A stretch of DNA of 20,801 nucleotides from a bacterium. Its GTDB lineage: Bacteria; Actinomycetota; Humimicrobiia; Humimicrobiales; Humimicrobiaceae. Position 1 is the stretch's first letter. Every line of letters starts with the position of its first letter. The notes under the pieces were generated by a model that was not told the origin of the DNA, made no database searches, and worked only from the letters and a program-made list of their open reading frames with translations. Positions 7,289 to 15,330 of the stretch are shown here, one piece after another. Location: positions 1-20,801 of the forward strand of contig JAUWQC010000001.1 in assembly GCA_030611285.1 (NCBI GenBank), given 5' to 3'. The translations under genes and the position numbers were made by a program.

Positions 7289-8017
7289 ATGATAATCGAG
7301 TTTCCAGGCACAAGAGGTGAGATTGAAGAAAGCAGCGCAGAACATAAATATCATTCATCTCTAATTATAAGATATAAAAAAACAGGCGCGCTTATTGATT
7401 TCGGTATAAAATATAATCCACAACTGATAAATAAAATAAATGATTTTGATTTCATCTTAATAACTCATGCCCATCCTGACCATTATATATGGACAGTGGA
7501 AGATGAAAATAGAATAAATATCCCGATCTATCTTACCAGAATCGCCCTTGACTATAGCAAGTATAAACCCAGAGATTACAGGATTATTGAAAGTAATAGA
7601 AAATACAGACTGAAAAATCTGGATATTACCGCATATAAAGTAATTCATTCCATTAGATGCCCTGCAGTAGGATATAAGATCAAAGGGGATAAAACTATAA
7701 TTTATGCTCCGGATATTGTGGATTTTGAGGAAGATAAGGGCACAGTATTAAAAGATGTTGACCTGCTGATTGCCGATGGTTCCAGTCTTAATATAAATAT
7801 GGTTAGAAGAAAAGAAGGCAAACTATTCGGGCATACCAGAGTTAAGACCATAATAGAGTGGTGTAAGAAGTACGGTATTGACCGTCTAATTGTGACCCAC
7901 TGCGGCAAACAAATAGTTAATATGGATAAAAGAGAACTTGCAGGCAGGCTGGAGGAATATACAGAAGGAAAAATTGATGCGATAGTAGCTTATGACGGGT
8001 ATAGGATTGAATTATGA
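7289..8017 (+). CDS. Metallo-beta-lactamase-fold hydrolase
   Basis: A 242-aa predicted cytoplasmic hydrolase of the metallo-beta-lactamase superfamily. The zinc-binding signature THAHPDH is at residues 59-65, followed by a further His in the VIHS stretch, the metal-bridging Asp in YAPDIVDF and a C-terminal VTHCGKQ. This arrangement resembles RNase Z/PhnP-like and other small phosphodiesterase-type members more than true beta-lactamases, and there is no signal peptide. The substrate cannot be named from sequence alone. It begins 7 bases after the pheT stop with only a weak ribosome-binding site, so it is probably the last gene of the infC-pheT transcript and translationally coupled. Confidence 0.85.
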   Translation: MIIEFPGTRGEIEESSAEHKYHSSLIIRYKKTGALIDFGIKYNPQLINKINDFDFILITHAHPDHYIWTVEDENRINIPIYLTRIALDYSKYKPRDYRIIESNRKYRLKNLDITAYKVIHSIRCPAVGYKIKGDKTIIYAPDIVDFEEDKGTVLKDVDLLIADGSSLNINMVRRKEGKLFGHTRVKTIIEWCKKYGIDRLIVTHCGKQIVNMDKRELAGRLEEYTEGKIDAIVAYDGYRIEL

Positions 8018-8252
8018 AAATAAATTATGAATTTTTTCAAATAAAATATTGTTGGATATATTTTATAGAAAAAGTTATAATAATTACTCTTTTTATGTTT
8101 AATAATGTTCCATAAAAGTGATAGGGCAAATATATTAATTATTATTAAATTCCTGATAATTACTTCTAATATTGATAATTTTGCTTATTCTTGCTGTTTG
8201 GTAGATTGCTGAGTTTGAGAAAAGTAGAATATTTTAAATAAAAAGTTATTTT

Positions 8253-9116
8253 ATGAATTACATTAGAAAAATTAAAATAAGAAACAATAGTAAGGCAAGT
8301 TGTACTAAATCTGGTTTGATACCTATAAAAGCATTAAATGTTTTCGTTAAATTACTCAGGTTTTTTAGGTTATATAATGCTGTGTATATAATGGTTATAG
8401 TCATTTCGAATATCCTGGGCAGACGAAAGTTGTTAAGATTTTACTCCCAATTTGTTAATGAAGGTGATCTGTGTTTTGATATAGGCGCTAATATAGGCAA
8501 TAGAATTGGAGTTTTTCTTAAACTTGGAGCCACTGTAGTAGCTGTTGAACCCCAAAATATTTGTATGAGAAAATTACTGAAAAAATATGGAAATAACAAT
8601 AAGGTATTTTTAGTTCATAAGGCGCTAGGGGCAAGAGAAGGTAAAGGAAACTTAATACTAAGTAATTCACATACTGTTTCATCTATGTCAAAAGAATGGA
8701 TAGATTGTGTCAGAGATAGTGACATGTTTTTCACATCCACTTCAGCTTTCCAATGGCATGAGAATGTTACAGTTCCGATTACTACTTTAGACAAATTAAT
8801 TGGAAAATATGGAATCCCGGCAGTCTGCAAGATAGATGTGGAGGGATTTGAGTACCAGGTTATAAAGGGCATGTCCCAACCGGTTAAAATGATTTCTTTT
8901 GAATTTACTCCTACCCCAAAACTAATTAACCGGTCCATAGAGTCTATAAAACACCTCTCCACTATTGGTAATGTTCAATTTAATTACTCATTTGGTGAAT
9001 CGATGATTCTTGCTTTGCCGGAATGGGTTGATGACAGCAAAATATGTAATACTCTTTTATCCATACCCTATAAGACTGCTTTCAGTGGAGATATATATGC
9101 CAGATTTGTTGCGTAG
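8253..9116 (+). CDS. FkbM-family SAM-dependent methyltransferase
   Basis: A 287-aa protein with the class I methyltransferase fold of the FkbM family, which commonly O-methylates sugars or secondary metabolites. Visible motifs are FDIGANIGNRIGVF (75-88, motif I, SAM binding), VAVEP (96-100, acidic residue for the SAM ribose), TLD (178-180), KIDVEGFEYQVIKG (193-206) and SFEFTP (215-220). Residues 41-56 form a hydrophobic stretch after a basic N-terminus and could sit at the membrane. It stands alone between two housekeeping operons, with AT-rich flanks of 235 and 193 bases and no Shine-Dalgarno before the ATG. Other FkbM genes usually lie in surface polysaccharide clusters, so this looks like an inserted or stranded gene. 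The substrate is unknown. Confidence 0.85.
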   Translation: MNYIRKIKIRNNSKASCTKSGLIPIKALNVFVKLLRFFRLYNAVYIMVIVISNILGRRKLLRFYSQFVNEGDLCFDIGANIGNRIGVFLKLGATVVAVEPQNICMRKLLKKYGNNNKVFLVHKALGAREGKGNLILSNSHTVSSMSKEWIDCVRDSDMFFTSTSAFQWHENVTVPITTLDKLIGKYGIPAVCKIDVEGFEYQVIKGMSQPVKMISFEFTPTPKLINRSIESIKHLSTIGNVQFNYSFGESMILALPEWVDDSKICNTLLSIPYKTAFSGDIYARFVA

Positions 9117-9249
9117 TATATATTAGAAGCTTCTTTTTTGTTTTAACAATGATTGGCAATAATTCCATTTCTATTTGTAATATTAAAAAAACTAATTCAT
9201 AAAATTACTCTAGTATATTTAAACCCTTAAAAAATTTTTAAAATAAGTA

Positions 9250-9278
9250 TTGCATAATATTAATTTTATGTGTATAAT
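9250..9278 (+). promoter_or_regulatory. Promoter of the arginine operon
   Basis: TTGCAT (9250-9255) and a perfect TATAAT (9273-9278) are separated by 17 bases. The predicted start is near 9285, 25 bases ahead of the argC ATG. No equally good promoter is seen inside the operon, so it probably drives all eight arg genes and possibly the U32 gene. Confidence 0.75.
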
Positions 9279-9295
9279 ATGCATTTTAAATGAAT
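9252..9295 (+). promoter_or_regulatory. Candidate ArgR operator (ARG boxes)
   Basis: ATGCATTT T AAATGAAT (9279-9295) is an inverted repeat with one mismatch per 8-bp arm. It covers the predicted transcription start and resembles known ARG boxes (AT-rich 18-bp palindromes with TGCAT/TGAAT half sites). A second, weaker inverted repeat, CATAA/TTATG (9253-9270), lies over the spacer. The centres are about 25 bases apart. Since argR is encoded in this operon, repression by arginine-bound ArgR hexamers is the natural reading. The match is by eye. Confidence 0.5.
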
Positions 9296-9309
9296 AGAAA
9301 GATATAATT

Positions 9310-10374
9310 ATGAAGGAAAACATTAAAGTAGGTATTGTCGGGGGATCCGGATTTACAGGAATGGAACTGGTAAAAATACTGAGCAGGCATAAATATGTTG
9401 AAATCAGTTTTGCGACCTCCAGGACCTATAAAAATTTACTTGTAAGTGAGGTATTTCCGTCATATAAGGATAATGGAGATACGAAGTTAGCTTTTACCTG
9501 CAAACCCCAAAAAGGCGATCTGGAAAAAATCGATCTGATATTTTTATGTCTTCCGCCTTTAAAATCAATGGAATTTTTAAAGGGTATATCCGGTAATTAT
9601 AAATTTAAGATTATAGATGTGGGTTCTGATTTCAGGTTGAAGAGCGCTGATGATTATAAATACTGGTACGGGACCGAACATATCTTAAAGGAAAAACTTT
9701 CTGATTTTGTTTACGGTCTTACGGAAATAAACAAAGACAAAATAGGCAAAAGCAAATATATTGCCAATCCTGGCTGCTATCCGGTATCCATTTTGCTGGG
9801 GCTTGCTCCGGTACTGAAAAGCAATATCAAGATAAAAGATATTAATATTGATTCAAAATCAGGAGTTAGTGGTGCAGGAAGGAAATTAAAAGATGAATAT
9901 TTGTTTGGCAGCCTGGATAATAATTTTTACGCTTATTCGGCTGAAGGACACAGGCATACCGGAGAGATAGAGCAGGAAATTAAAAATATTGGCGGTAAGA
10001 AATATAGAGTAAGCTTTACCCCTCATATTCTGCCTGTGACCAGGGGGATCTTTACATCTATCTACTGTAAACTTGATGGAGTAATTGAGGAAAATAAAAC
10101 AGCAGATAAGATTTGCAGTTTGTTTGAAAATTTTTACAAATGTTCACCTTTTGTAAAATTTAGGGGCAAAAAAATACCTCAGCTTAAAGATGTAATAGGC
10201 ACCAATATGTGCCTTATAGGTTTTTGTCTGGATGTTAGGACGGACACATTAAAAATATTCAGTGCAATTGATAACCTACTTAAAGGCGCTGCGGGACAGG
10301 CTGTTCAGAATATGAATATAATGATGGGTTTTGATGAAAAAGAGGGCTTACAGTTTAATGGAATATTTTCTTAA
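9310..10374 (+). CDS. argC: N-acetyl-gamma-glutamyl-phosphate reductase
   Basis: Reduces N-acetylglutamyl phosphate to N-acetylglutamate semialdehyde with NADPH, the third step of arginine synthesis. The Rossmann motif is VGGSGFTG (10-17 region). The catalytic cysteine is Cys156 in NPGCYPVS, and the conserved GHRHTGEIEQE (213-223) supplies the active-site His. At 354 aa it is close to the 340-350 aa typical of the single-domain bacterial enzyme. It is the first gene of the arginine operon, 25 bases after the predicted transcription start, with only a poor Shine-Dalgarno (AGAAAGA). The argJ ATG follows 18 bases after its stop. Confidence 0.97.
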   Translation: MKENIKVGIVGGSGFTGMELVKILSRHKYVEISFATSRTYKNLLVSEVFPSYKDNGDTKLAFTCKPQKGDLEKIDLIFLCLPPLKSMEFLKGISGNYKFKIIDVGSDFRLKSADDYKYWYGTEHILKEKLSDFVYGLTEINKDKIGKSKYIANPGCYPVSILLGLAPVLKSNIKIKDINIDSKSGVSGAGRKLKDEYLFGSLDNNFYAYSAEGHRHTGEIEQEIKNIGGKKYRVSFTPHILPVTRGIFTSIYCKLDGVIEENKTADKICSLFENFYKCSPFVKFRGKKIPQLKDVIGTNMCLIGFCLDVRTDTLKIFSAIDNLLKGAAGQAVQNMNIMMGFDEKEGLQFNGIFS

Positions 10375-10392
10375 ATATAATTATTTTAAATA

Positions 10393-11673
10393 ATGGGGAG
10401 AATTTTTAAGGTGAATACAGATTACAGTAAACAAAATATTGAATTTAATATCATAAATAATGGAACCATTACCAGTGTTCCGGGGTTTTACGCTGCTGCA
10501 TGCCATTGTGGTATAAAGGGCTCAGGAAAACCTGATATGTGTATTATATACACACCTGAAGACAGCATCTGCAGTGGAGTTTTTACTATCAATAAATTTC
10601 TGGCAGCGCCGGTTATTGTAACTAAAGAACAGCTTAAAAAGACCAGAAATATTAAGGCTATTACTGTCAACAGTGGTATTGCCAATGCCTGCACCGGAGA
10701 GCTGGGGTATAAAAATGCAAGAAAGACCATTGAGATTGCAAGCCAATATTTAGGAGTTGAGAAGAAGAATATAATAGTTTCATCAACCGGGGTTATCGGC
10801 AGGCAATTGCCAATGGACAAGATAGAAGAGGGCATTAAGCAATGTGCATGTAAACTAAGCGGTACTGATGGTCATAGCGGTATTGATGGTCATGACGCTG
10901 CTGAAGCAATTCTGACCACTGACCTTGTTGCCAAAGAAATAGCAGTAAGTATTAAAGTTGAAGGTGGTAGTGATATTATAATTGGAGGTATTGCAAAAGG
11001 TTCCGGCATGATAGAACCAAATATGGCCACCATGCTCTCATTTATAACCACAAATGTTAAGATCCCGGAAAATTTACTGGACGAGATACTTTCAGATGAA
11101 GTTGGTAGGAGTTTTAACAGTATTACCGTAGATGGATGTCAGAGTACTAATGATATGGCAATAGTTATTGCAAATTCTAAAAGCAATGTTGAGATAAAAA
11201 ATAAAAAGGATAAATATTATAAAAAATTTAAAAATGCACTGTCATTAGTAATGAAAGATCTGGCAAAGAAAATAGTTTTGGATGGTGAGGGGGCAACCAA
11301 ATTAATCGATATAAAAGTAATAAATGCTAAAAGTAAAGTTGATGCAAAAAAACTGGCCCTGGCTGTTGCTGACTCAAATTTATTTAAAACAGCAATGTTT
11401 GGCCAGGATCTGAACTGGGGCAGGATAAATGGAGCTATGGGCTCGGTTGATTGTGATTTTGATCCGGAAAAAGTAGACATATATATCGGCGATGTTTTAA
11501 TTGTAAAAAACGGTATGGGGGTTAAATTTGACAGGATATATACAGAAAAACTAATGAAAGAAAAAGAAGTAAAATTTACTGTGGACTTAAATTATGGTAA
11601 AAAGGAATTCAGTGTACTGACCACAGATCTGTCGTTTGATTATATAAAAATTAATGCCTCATACCACACCTGA
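10393..11673 (+). CDS. argJ: Ornithine acetyltransferase / N-acetylglutamate synthase
   Basis: Moves the acetyl group from N-acetylornithine to glutamate, recycling it. Bifunctional members also make N-acetylglutamate from acetyl-CoA, and since no separate argA is present here a bifunctional enzyme is plausible. The 426-aa precursor has the autocleavage site in NMATMLSF, between Ala212 and Thr213; Thr213 would become the nucleophile of the beta chain. Other hallmarks are VNSGIANACTGELG (92-105), SSTGVIGRQLP (130-140), LTTD (174-177) and the C-terminus KINASYHT. Residues 156-167 contain a 6-residue tandem repeat (SGTDGH, SGIDGH) absent from the Bacillus subtilis enzyme as I recall it. GTG 10411, after GGGGAG, is an alternative start that would drop six residues. 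Confidence 0.97.
   Translation: MGRIFKVNTDYSKQNIEFNIINNGTITSVPGFYAAACHCGIKGSGKPDMCIIYTPEDSICSGVFTINKFLAAPVIVTKEQLKKTRNIKAITVNSGIANACTGELGYKNARKTIEIASQYLGVEKKNIIVSSTGVIGRQLPMDKIEEGIKQCACKLSGTDGHSGIDGHDAAEAILTTDLVAKEIAVSIKVEGGSDIIIGGIAKGSGMIEPNMATMLSFITTNVKIPENLLDEILSDEVGRSFNSITVDGCQSTNDMAIVIANSKSNVEIKNKKDKYYKKFKNALSLVMKDLAKKIVLDGEGATKLIDIKVINAKSKVDAKKLALAVADSNLFKTAMFGQDLNWGRINGAMGSVDCDFDPEKVDIYIGDVLIVKNGMGVKFDRIYTEKLMKEKEVKFTVDLNYGKKEFSVLTTDLSFDYIKINASYHT
10858..10893 (+). repeat. 18-bp tandem duplication within argJ
   Basis: Two adjacent 18-base units (10858-10875 and 10876-10893) differ only at 10865 (C) versus 10883 (T). The copy is in frame, encodes SGTDGH-SGIDGH and adds six residues to a loop ahead of the conserved EAILTTD segment. 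Confidence 0.9.
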
Positions 11674-11785
11674 TTAGACGGGGTAATTGATGTTATAAAA
11701 GACCAGGGAGAAAATAATAAAGAAATGAAATATTATAAAGACTATGGAGATAAATTAGAAAGAAATGAAAACAGGAGAATCATAC

Positions 11786-12658
11786 ATGAATAAAGTAGAG
11801 GTTCTGCTGGAATCACTGCCCTATATAAAAGAATATTTTAACCAGATAGTAGTGGTAAAAATTGGCGGAAGTATGATGGAGAATGATAGCATCATCCAGA
11901 GTATCCTGGATGATTTAATTCTTATGAAATATGTAGGAATAAAGGTGGTTCTAATACACGGCGGCGGTAAGCAGATTTCTGAACTTTCAAGGGAAAGAGG
12001 GATAGAACCGGAATTCATAGATGGCCTCAGGGTTACAGACAAAGATTCTATTGAAATTGTAAAGATGGTTCTTATTGGAAGCATAAATACTAAGATAGTG
12101 TCTTTTCTTAATAAACACGGTAATATGGCCATTGGCGTATCGGGCAATGACTCAAGTTTTATAAAATGTCATAAAAAAGAATATAAAAAAGATGGAAAGA
12201 GCATAGATCTGGGATTTGTAGGAGAGATTGAGAGCATTAATTCTGAGTTTTTAAAAAAAATTCTGGATGGCAATCATATTCCGGTTATTGCAACTTTAGG
12301 AGTGGACAGCCCGGGCAATATATATAATATAAATGCTGATACCTGCGCAGCAGAGATTGCAATTTCACTGAATGCAAAGAAAATGATATTACTTACAGAT
12401 GTGGATGGAATTATGAAAAGTACTAAAGATGGAAATAAATTAATATCAAAATTAACAGTAAGTCAATGCCGGGAGATGATTGAGTCAGGACTGGTAAGCT
12501 CTGGAATGATTCCAAAAGTGATGGCATGTGTGAATGCATTAAAATCAGGTTCAGAGAGAGCGCATATATTAAACGGTACTAAAAAACATTCAATACTTAT
12601 GGAAATATTTACCGATGAAGGAATTGGGACAATGATAACTGATGAGGAGATTAAATGA
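11786..12658 (+). CDS. argB: N-acetylglutamate kinase
   Basis: Phosphorylates N-acetylglutamate, the second step of the pathway. This 290-aa amino acid kinase has VVVKIGGS (22-29, with Lys25 contacting phosphates), IHGGGKQI (57-64), GLRVTD (80-85) and LLTDVDGI (202-209). The N-terminal helix before the first strand (VEVLLESLPYIKEYF) is the feature of the hexameric, arginine-inhibited enzymes, so feedback inhibition by arginine is expected. ATG 11786 is chosen because AGGAGA (11773-11778) lies at the right distance; the in-frame ATG 11765 has none. The 112-base gap after argJ is the longest inside the operon and holds no recognisable gene. The stop overlaps the argD start (ATGA). Confidence 0.97.
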   Translation: MNKVEVLLESLPYIKEYFNQIVVVKIGGSMMENDSIIQSILDDLILMKYVGIKVVLIHGGGKQISELSRERGIEPEFIDGLRVTDKDSIEIVKMVLIGSINTKIVSFLNKHGNMAIGVSGNDSSFIKCHKKEYKKDGKSIDLGFVGEIESINSEFLKKILDGNHIPVIATLGVDSPGNIYNINADTCAAEIAISLNAKKMILLTDVDGIMKSTKDGNKLISKLTVSQCREMIESGLVSSGMIPKVMACVNALKSGSERAHILNGTKKHSILMEIFTDEGIGTMITDEEIK

Positions 12659-13860
12659 ACATAAGCAAGAATATGGAAATATTCGAGCAGGGAAATAAAT
12701 ATTTGATGCACACATACAGCAGACTTCCAGTGGTATTTGTAAAAGCTAAAATGCAGTACTTATGGGATACAGAAGGCAGTAAATATCTTGATTTTATAGC
12801 AGGATATGGTTGCTTGAATGTCGGACACAGCAATAAATTTGTGGTAAATGCGTTAAAGCAGCAGATTGGTAAAATTATCCAGCCTTCAAATATTTATTTT
12901 AACCAGCCTCAGGTAAAATTGGCAAAAAAGCTTTGTGAGATTACAAAATTTGGAGAAAGAGTATTTTTCGCCAATAGCGGCACTGAGTCTATTGAAGGAG
13001 CCATAAAGCTAGCAAGGAAGTATTCTACGGACAAATATAATTCTTTCAGATATGAAATAATTTCTTTTGAAAAATCTTTCCATGGAAGGACATTGGGAGC
13101 TCTTGCTGCCACTGCGCAGCCGGAAAAACAGAAGCTTTTTGAGCCATTACCTTCAGGATTTAAATATGCAGTTCTGAATGATATTAGTTCAGTGAGTAAG
13201 CTGATAAATAAGAATACCTGCGCTATTCTGCTGGAACCTGTCCAGGGAGAGGGCGGAGTTTATCCTGCGGATAAAAAATTTATGGAATGGCTGAGAAATA
13301 TCTGCAATGAAAAAAACATACTGCTGATTCTTGATGAAATACAGACTGGATTTGGAAGAACAGGAAATATGTTTGCCTATCAGAATTATAATATCTATCC
13401 TGATATACTGGTAGTTGCAAAAAGACTTGGATGGGGTATGCATATAGGAGCTATTGTTTCAACAGATAAAATAAGTGCAAGTTTTGGACCGGGAACTCAT
13501 GGTTCAACTTTTGGAGGTAATGCTGCTTCCTGTGTTGCCGGACTGGCAGTAATTGATTATCTTATAGAGAATAACTTGCCCGGGAGATCTATGAAGTTAG
13601 GCCAGTATTTTTTAAAAAAATTAATGCAGATTAAAAAGAAGTATGCAGTGGTAAAAGAAATAAGAGGAATAGGTCTTATGATCGGGATGGAGTTCAACAA
13701 ACCGGTAGCAGAAAAATTAGTTAAGAAGGCTCTGGACGATAAACTTATTATAAATAAAGTATCAGGTAGCACTTTAAGGTTTCTACCAACACTGGTAATA
13801 ACTAAAAAGAATATAGACAGGCTTTTAAGGTGGCTGGATATAAATATAAAGGAGATATAG
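12655..13860 (+). CDS. argD: Acetylornithine aminotransferase
   Basis: PLP-dependent class III aminotransferase that converts N-acetylglutamate semialdehyde plus glutamate to N-acetylornithine. It has 401 aa, a typical length. Conserved parts are FANSGTESIEGAIKLAR (105-121), SFHGRTLGAL (141-150), EPVQGEGGVYPA (194-205), LDEIQTGFGRTG (226-237) and the PLP lysine Lys256. The segment around that lysine reads AKRLGWGMHIGA where the family usually has AKALGGG-PIGA, an odd set of changes beside the cofactor. Related enzymes such as succinylornithine or GABA transaminases look similar, but the operon position settles the role. Its ATG overlaps the argB stop by four bases, implying translational coupling. 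Confidence 0.95.
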   Translation: MNISKNMEIFEQGNKYLMHTYSRLPVVFVKAKMQYLWDTEGSKYLDFIAGYGCLNVGHSNKFVVNALKQQIGKIIQPSNIYFNQPQVKLAKKLCEITKFGERVFFANSGTESIEGAIKLARKYSTDKYNSFRYEIISFEKSFHGRTLGALAATAQPEKQKLFEPLPSGFKYAVLNDISSVSKLINKNTCAILLEPVQGEGGVYPADKKFMEWLRNICNEKNILLILDEIQTGFGRTGNMFAYQNYNIYPDILVVAKRLGWGMHIGAIVSTDKISASFGPGTHGSTFGGNAASCVAGLAVIDYLIENNLPGRSMKLGQYFLKKLMQIKKKYAVVKEIRGIGLMIGMEFNKPVAEKLVKKALDDKLIINKVSGSTLRFLPTLVITKKNIDRLLRWLDINIKEI

Positions 13861-13861
13861 G

Positions 13862-14770
13862 ATGAAGAAAGATTTTTTGACATTAAAAGATTATTCAAAA
13901 GATGAAATTGAATATATTCTAGATTTATCAGTTAAGATAAAAAAAGATAAAAATAAATACAGTAAAGTACTTGAAGGCAAAAATATAGCAATGTTGTTTG
14001 ACAAATATTCTACCAGGACCAGACTGTCATTTGAAGTTGGGATAAAGCAGTTAGGTGGAAATTCAATATATCTGGATTCTAAAAAATTACAGATAGAAAG
14101 GGGAGAAACTTACCAGGATACGGCAAAAATTTTCTCAGCATATCTTGATGGTATGGTTATAAGAACTTACAGCCAGGAAATTGTAAACATTTTTGCAAAA
14201 TATGGAACCATACCGGTAATAAACGGACTTACTGATATGTATCATCCATGCCAGATACTTGCAGATATGCTGACATTAAAAGAAATGAGATTGTTAAATA
14301 AAGATCTGAAATTTACATATGTCGGGGATAGTAACAATGTAACAAACAGCCTTATTATTGGGTTTTCAAAGTTAGGGATTGATATAACTATAGGGTGTCC
14401 CCAAAAATATGTACCTTCGGAAGAAATAATTGAATATGCAGGAAACCAGGAAGAAGGAAGCAAACTTAATTTAGTGTGTGATCCAGTCAAGGCAGTAAGC
14501 GATGCAGATGTTGTTTATACTGATGTCTGGTTAAGCATGGGAGATGAAAAAAATAAACAGAAATTAACGGATCTTAAAAGTTTCCAGGTAAATTATAAGT
14601 TATTAAAATATGCAAAAGAAGAAGTAAAAGTAATGCTCTGCCTGCCTGCTCACAGGGGACAGGAAATTACATCAGAGGTTCTGGACGGTAAAAATTCTAT
14701 TGTACTTCAGCAGGCGGAAAATCGCCTTCATACCCAAAAAGCATTACTGGTTTATTTATATGCTAATTAA
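13862..14770 (+). CDS. argF: Ornithine carbamoyltransferase
   Basis: Transfers a carbamoyl group to ornithine to give citrulline. The 302-aa protein has the carbamoyl phosphate site DKYSTRTRLSFEVG (47-60), MYHPCQILADMLTL (126-139), the ornithine loop DVWLSMGDE (221-229) and LCLPAHRGQEI (259-269) with catalytic Cys260. The residue before that cysteine is Leu (codon CTC) instead of the His of the very conserved HCLP motif, one base from a His codon. Everything else argues for a working anabolic enzyme. The start lies one base after the argD stop, with GGAGATATAGG just upstream, so the two genes are tightly coupled. No carAB genes for carbamoyl phosphate are in the window. Confidence 0.95.
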   Translation: MKKDFLTLKDYSKDEIEYILDLSVKIKKDKNKYSKVLEGKNIAMLFDKYSTRTRLSFEVGIKQLGGNSIYLDSKKLQIERGETYQDTAKIFSAYLDGMVIRTYSQEIVNIFAKYGTIPVINGLTDMYHPCQILADMLTLKEMRLLNKDLKFTYVGDSNNVTNSLIIGFSKLGIDITIGCPQKYVPSEEIIEYAGNQEEGSKLNLVCDPVKAVSDADVVYTDVWLSMGDEKNKQKLTDLKSFQVNYKLLKYAKEEVKVMLCLPAHRGQEITSEVLDGKNSIVLQQAENRLHTQKALLVYLYAN

Positions 14771-14804
14771 ATTTAAAAGATAAAATAAAATATAAGATGG
14801 TAAA

Positions 14805-15263
14805 ATGAGTAAAATTGAAAGAATTAGAGCAATAAAAGAGATAATAAGTGGTAAAAAAATCTCTTCTCAGGAAGAATTATTAAATGAACTGGCAAAAAGA
14901 GGGTATCCTGTTACACAGTCGACTATTTCCAGGGATATAAAACATCTGAGACTTACTAAGACCAGAAATTACAAACAGGAAGAATATTACTCTATTGAAA
15001 GTAGAACCATAGATGGAAAAATTTTTGATCCGGAAAAATTTAAGTCAAAATTTAATGAAAGTGTAATATCAGCAAAAAGAGCAGGTAATATTATCGTGAT
15101 TAAGACTTTTCCCGGTGAAGCTCAGGGAACGGCAGCGATAATAGACGGCATGAATTTTGTGGAAATACTGGGTACAGCTGCAGGTGATGACACTATTATT
15201 TGTGTTGCAGATAGTAATGATAGTGGGGAAAAAATATTGAAGTTGATGCAAGATCAATTTTAA
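14805..15263 (+). CDS. argR: Arginine repressor
   Basis: Transcription factor that, when loaded with arginine, binds ARG boxes as a hexamer and represses arginine synthesis. The 152-aa protein has an N-terminal winged helix-turn-helix (SSQEELLNELAKRGYPVTQS and the following TISRDIKHLRL, 20-50) and a C-terminal oligomerisation and arginine-binding domain with GTAAGDDT (123-130), whose Asp128 and Asp129 contact arginine. It lies inside the operon it should control, between argF and argG as in Actinobacteria, so the system is autoregulated through the promoter at 9250. The ribosome-binding site is weak (GATGG). Confidence 0.97.
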   Translation: MSKIERIRAIKEIISGKKISSQEELLNELAKRGYPVTQSTISRDIKHLRLTKTRNYKQEEYYSIESRTIDGKIFDPEKFKSKFNESVISAKRAGNIIVIKTFPGEAQGTAAIIDGMNFVEILGTAAGDDTIICVADSNDSGEKILKLMQDQF

Positions 15264-15330
15264 TGAAAATTACCGGTAATATTTGAATTTATATGGTTTT
15301 ATATTTAAAAAAAATGAAGGGAATAAAAAA

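Noticed and set aside
9125..9139. Terminator after the FkbM gene (AGAAGCTTCT plus T-run)
   Set aside because: The palindrome has no room for a loop, leaving only a 3-bp stem, so it is not convincing although the T-run is suggestive.
11765..11785. ATG 11765 as the argB start
   Set aside because: ATG 11786 has a good Shine-Dalgarno (AGGAGA) at proper spacing and fits the family N-terminus.
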